From contig CM007989.1 of NCBI GenBank assembly GCA_002189035.1, positions 6,243,501 through 6,307,500 on the forward strand: DNA of 64,000 bases. The letters run 5' to 3'. How positions within the stretch are numbered: position 1 is the first letter of the stretch; each line of letters begins with the position of its first letter. Shown here piece by piece: positions 61,483 to 64,000 of this stretch. Below the pieces are notes generated by a model. That model saw only the letters and a program-made list of their open reading frames with translations, ran no database searches and was not told where the DNA came from. The stretch is from Utricularia gibba (taxonomy: Eukaryota > Streptophyta > Magnoliopsida > Lamiales > Lentibulariaceae). The position numbers were made by a program, and so were the translations under genes.

Positions 61483-64000
61483 ATGAACTCCCAAACATCG
61501 TCCAGCATGAAAGATAGCGAGGCTGCTGTCGGGGCAAGCACAGCGATGCCAGCTTACGGAAACGGCTTCGCATCCGCCAAGTTAGGGCACTTCGATTACG
61601 TGATGGAGGCGCCTTCGTGGCGTCACAACGCTTCATTCCGGAGGGGGCCCGAGAATGCATCTGTTCATGGCCAACTCCCCCCTAAGGAAGCCAATGTTGC
61701 GTTTCACGAAAATGTTGATCCAGAAGAGGTTTTGATTTGCAGTTCCTTCAAGGGGAAGTCGAGTTTGTTGAGGACTAAAACTAATTCCCGATTGATTGAC
61801 CCACCCGAGGAAATGAATCAGAGATTTGACTCCCTTAAACCTCCTAAATCGCAGTTATTGAGTAAACCCGCCGCCGAAATTGATGAAGATGATCCCTTTA
61901 TTGAAGAAGATCTCCCAGATGAGTACAGGAAACTGAAATTAGGTGCTCTCTCCTTCATCCAGTTACTGAGTTTACTTCTTATTGTTGCTCTTTTAATTTG
62001 CACCCTGGTAATTGATTTGTTGAAGAAGATGAAGCTCTTTGATTTGGAACTCTGGAAATGGGAATTAATGGTGCTGGTCTTGATATCTGGGAGACTACTT
62101 TCAGGGTGGGTTATCAGAGTTATCGTGTTTCTGATTGAAAGAAACTTCCTTTTGCGCAAAAGGGTGTTGTATTTTGTCTATGGATTACGAAGGTCTGTGC
62201 AAAATTGCTTATGGCTTTCTCTGGTTCTTATTGCTTGGCAATGCATATTTGATGCGAGGGTCGAAAAGGTGACCGACAGAAAGATCTTACCGTATGTGAC
62301 AAAGACATGGGTGTGTCTGCTGATAGGCACATTGATATGGCTTGTGAAGACTTTACTTGTTAAGGTTTTGGCCTCATCTTTTCACATGAGCACGTTTTTC
62401 GATCGAATCCAAGAATCTCTGTTCAATCAGTATGTGATCAAGACACTCTCTGGACCACCTTTGGTTGAGATTCAGGAGGAGATGGAAGCGAATGAGAAGG
62501 TGATGATTGAGGTTCAAAAGTTTCAGGACATTGGAGTGACCATTCCAAGCGAACTCAAGGCCAATGTGCTTCCCAAAAATGGAAGAATAACTGGTACTCC
62601 TAGGAAAAGTCCAGTGTCTAATGATTCTAAGACTTCCATTTTCTCCAGAGTGTTGTCCAAGAAGCAAGAGCAAAATGCTATTACTATCGATCATCTGCAT
62701 AGACTGAACCAGAGGAATATATCAGCTTGGAACATGAAGAGACTGATGAACATTGTTAGGAAAGGGGTTCTCTCCACTTTGGATGAGAAATTACAGGGTG
62801 CATCCGGTGAAGACGAGGCATCAGAGATCACAAGTGAGAATCGAGCCATAGCTGCTGCAAAGAAGATCTTTAACAATGTGGCTAAACCTGGATCCAAGCA
62901 AGTTTATTTATTATTGCTAATTTTCCTTGATGTTGTTTCTCTTTATGTAAGAACGGAAGTTAAATCTGCCCATCCTTTTACTGTGACAGATTCATCTACA
63001 AGGAGGATTTACATCGGTTTATGCGAAGGGATGAGGTTTTAAAGACTATGCACCTATTTGAGGATGTAACTGATCAACAAGGGATAAGCAAAGTTGCTTT
63101 GAAAGATTGGGTGGTGAGTAAAAACACTGCATATATGGAATGCCTCATCTTACTCCATCTAATGAGTGAACACAAATTTCCCATTTTCAGGTAAATGCGT
63201 TTCGAGATAGAAGAGCTCTTGCTTTGTCTCTAAACGACACTAAAACTGCTGTCAACAAGCTCCATCAAGTGCTCAACATCCTTATAGGAGCTGTGATCTT
63301 CTGTGTATGGCTCATCATCATGAAGGTTGCAACCACGCACTTCTTCATTTTCATGAGCTCCCAACTTCTCGTCGTGGTGTTCATGTTCGGTAACACATGT
63401 AAGACGACGTTTGAAGCGATCATCTTTCTGTTCGTTGTGCATCCCTTTGATGTCGGGGATCGTGTTGAAGTCGATGGCGTTCAAGTAAGTTTCCACTTTA
63501 TCAAACGCAGCACCCGGAGGCGTATGTCTACATCATCTCTTGCTTATTTTTTCAGATGGTAGTTGAAGAAATGAACTTACTGACTACAGTGTTCTTGAGA
63601 TACGACAACAACAAGATCTACTACCCCAACAACATTCTCTCCACCAAGCCAATCAGCAACTACTATCGCAGCCCAGATATGGGAGACTCCATTGACTTCT
63701 GCATACACATCTCAACTCCAAGCGAAAAGATAACACAGATGAAGGAGATGATATCCAGGTAAAAGTCACGCCTTTGCAGGAAATATGCTGTTTTGGTCAC
63801 CGGAATTCTCAGCTTAGACTAAACTATATACTCCTGTTGTTGCAGTTATGTGGATAGCCGGAGCGATCACTGGAAAGAGGGCCCGAAGGTGGTGCTGAAG
63901 GACGTGGAAGACATGAACCGGCTGAAATATTCTTTGTGGGTCACGCACAAAATGAACCATCAGGACATGGGCGAGAGGTGGTCGAGAAGGGCGCTGCTCG
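61483..64000 (+). CDS. MSL10: Mechanosensitive ion channel, MscS-like 10 type, 3' end outside window
   Basis: Plasma-membrane MscS-family channel opened by membrane tension. Exons: 61483-62897, 62990-63113, 63191-63484, 63556-63758, 63846 to beyond 64000. A long charged N-terminal domain is followed by helices such as LGALSFIQLLSLLLIVALLI and the MscS core FGNTCKTTFEAIIFLFVVHP with FDVGDRVEVDGVQ, then YYPNNILSTKPISNYYRSPD. The upstream frame lacks an ATG before 61483 (only GTG at 61420), so MNSQTSSSMKDSEA is the chosen start. Intron 1 must use a GC donor: GGATCCAA then GCAAGT; the nearby GT (CAA then GTTTAT) breaks phase with KFIYKEDLHRF of exon 2. Closest to MSL9/MSL10 by memory. No defect seen within the window. 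Confidence 0.92.

Noticed and set aside
1-64000. tRNA, rRNA, CRISPR arrays and bacterial-type operons
   Set aside because: None could be supported; repeats present are transposon-derived or simple sequence.

Overview
The window is nuclear DNA from a flowering plant. Genes are split by short AT-rich introns, intergenic DNA is strongly AT-rich, and the protein families are typical of angiosperms: a vacuolar CLC channel, a plastid homoserine kinase, a plant synaptotagmin, a P-class PPR protein, an STY-type Raf-like kinase, an MSL channel and an FD-type bZIP. Coding GC is moderate with no strong 5' GC gradient, so a grass is unlikely. I cannot name the species.

Layout. 1-2474 (-): GPI mannosyltransferase III (PIG-B), last exon off the window. 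2.5-19 kb: transposon-rich. A Ty3/gypsy RT/RNase H remnant is broken by a stack of three PIF/Harbinger-family copies: a 541-bp MITE, a 3.65-kb element with both terminal repeats, and a third copy in opposite orientation that is itself interrupted by a 1.33-kb hAT element. More gypsy debris and an LTR-like block follow. 19.4-24 kb (-): a CLC-c chloride channel gene carrying an apparent one-base frameshift. 26.2-28.6 kb: intronless homoserine kinase (+), convergent with a small basic unknown protein (-). 28.6-34 kb: a candidate solo LTR, a MULE remnant and a copia remnant. 34.3-39.1 kb: a coiled-coil unknown (+) and a synaptotagmin-1-like gene (-), convergent. 39-44.5 kb: AT-rich DNA with a second MULE remnant. 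44.8-51.9 kb (-): a plant-specific unknown protein with an internal duplication, an FD-like bZIP and a LARP1-type La-motif protein. 54.1-64 kb (+): an intronless PPR gene, an ACT-domain STY kinase and a mechanosensitive channel of the MSL10 type, cut by the window end.

The genes are unrelated housekeeping or regulatory loci and do not form a pathway or cluster. Exon models were built by hand from splice signals, reading-phase continuity and remembered family conservation; phases close for every multi-exon gene except CLC-c, where exactly one base is missing. I found no CRISPR array, rRNA or convincing tRNA, and no new multigene system. The most notable signals are the CLC-c frameshift, the Harbinger stack with a MITE visibly derived from a sibling element, the precise hAT insertion, and three predicted GC-AG introns.
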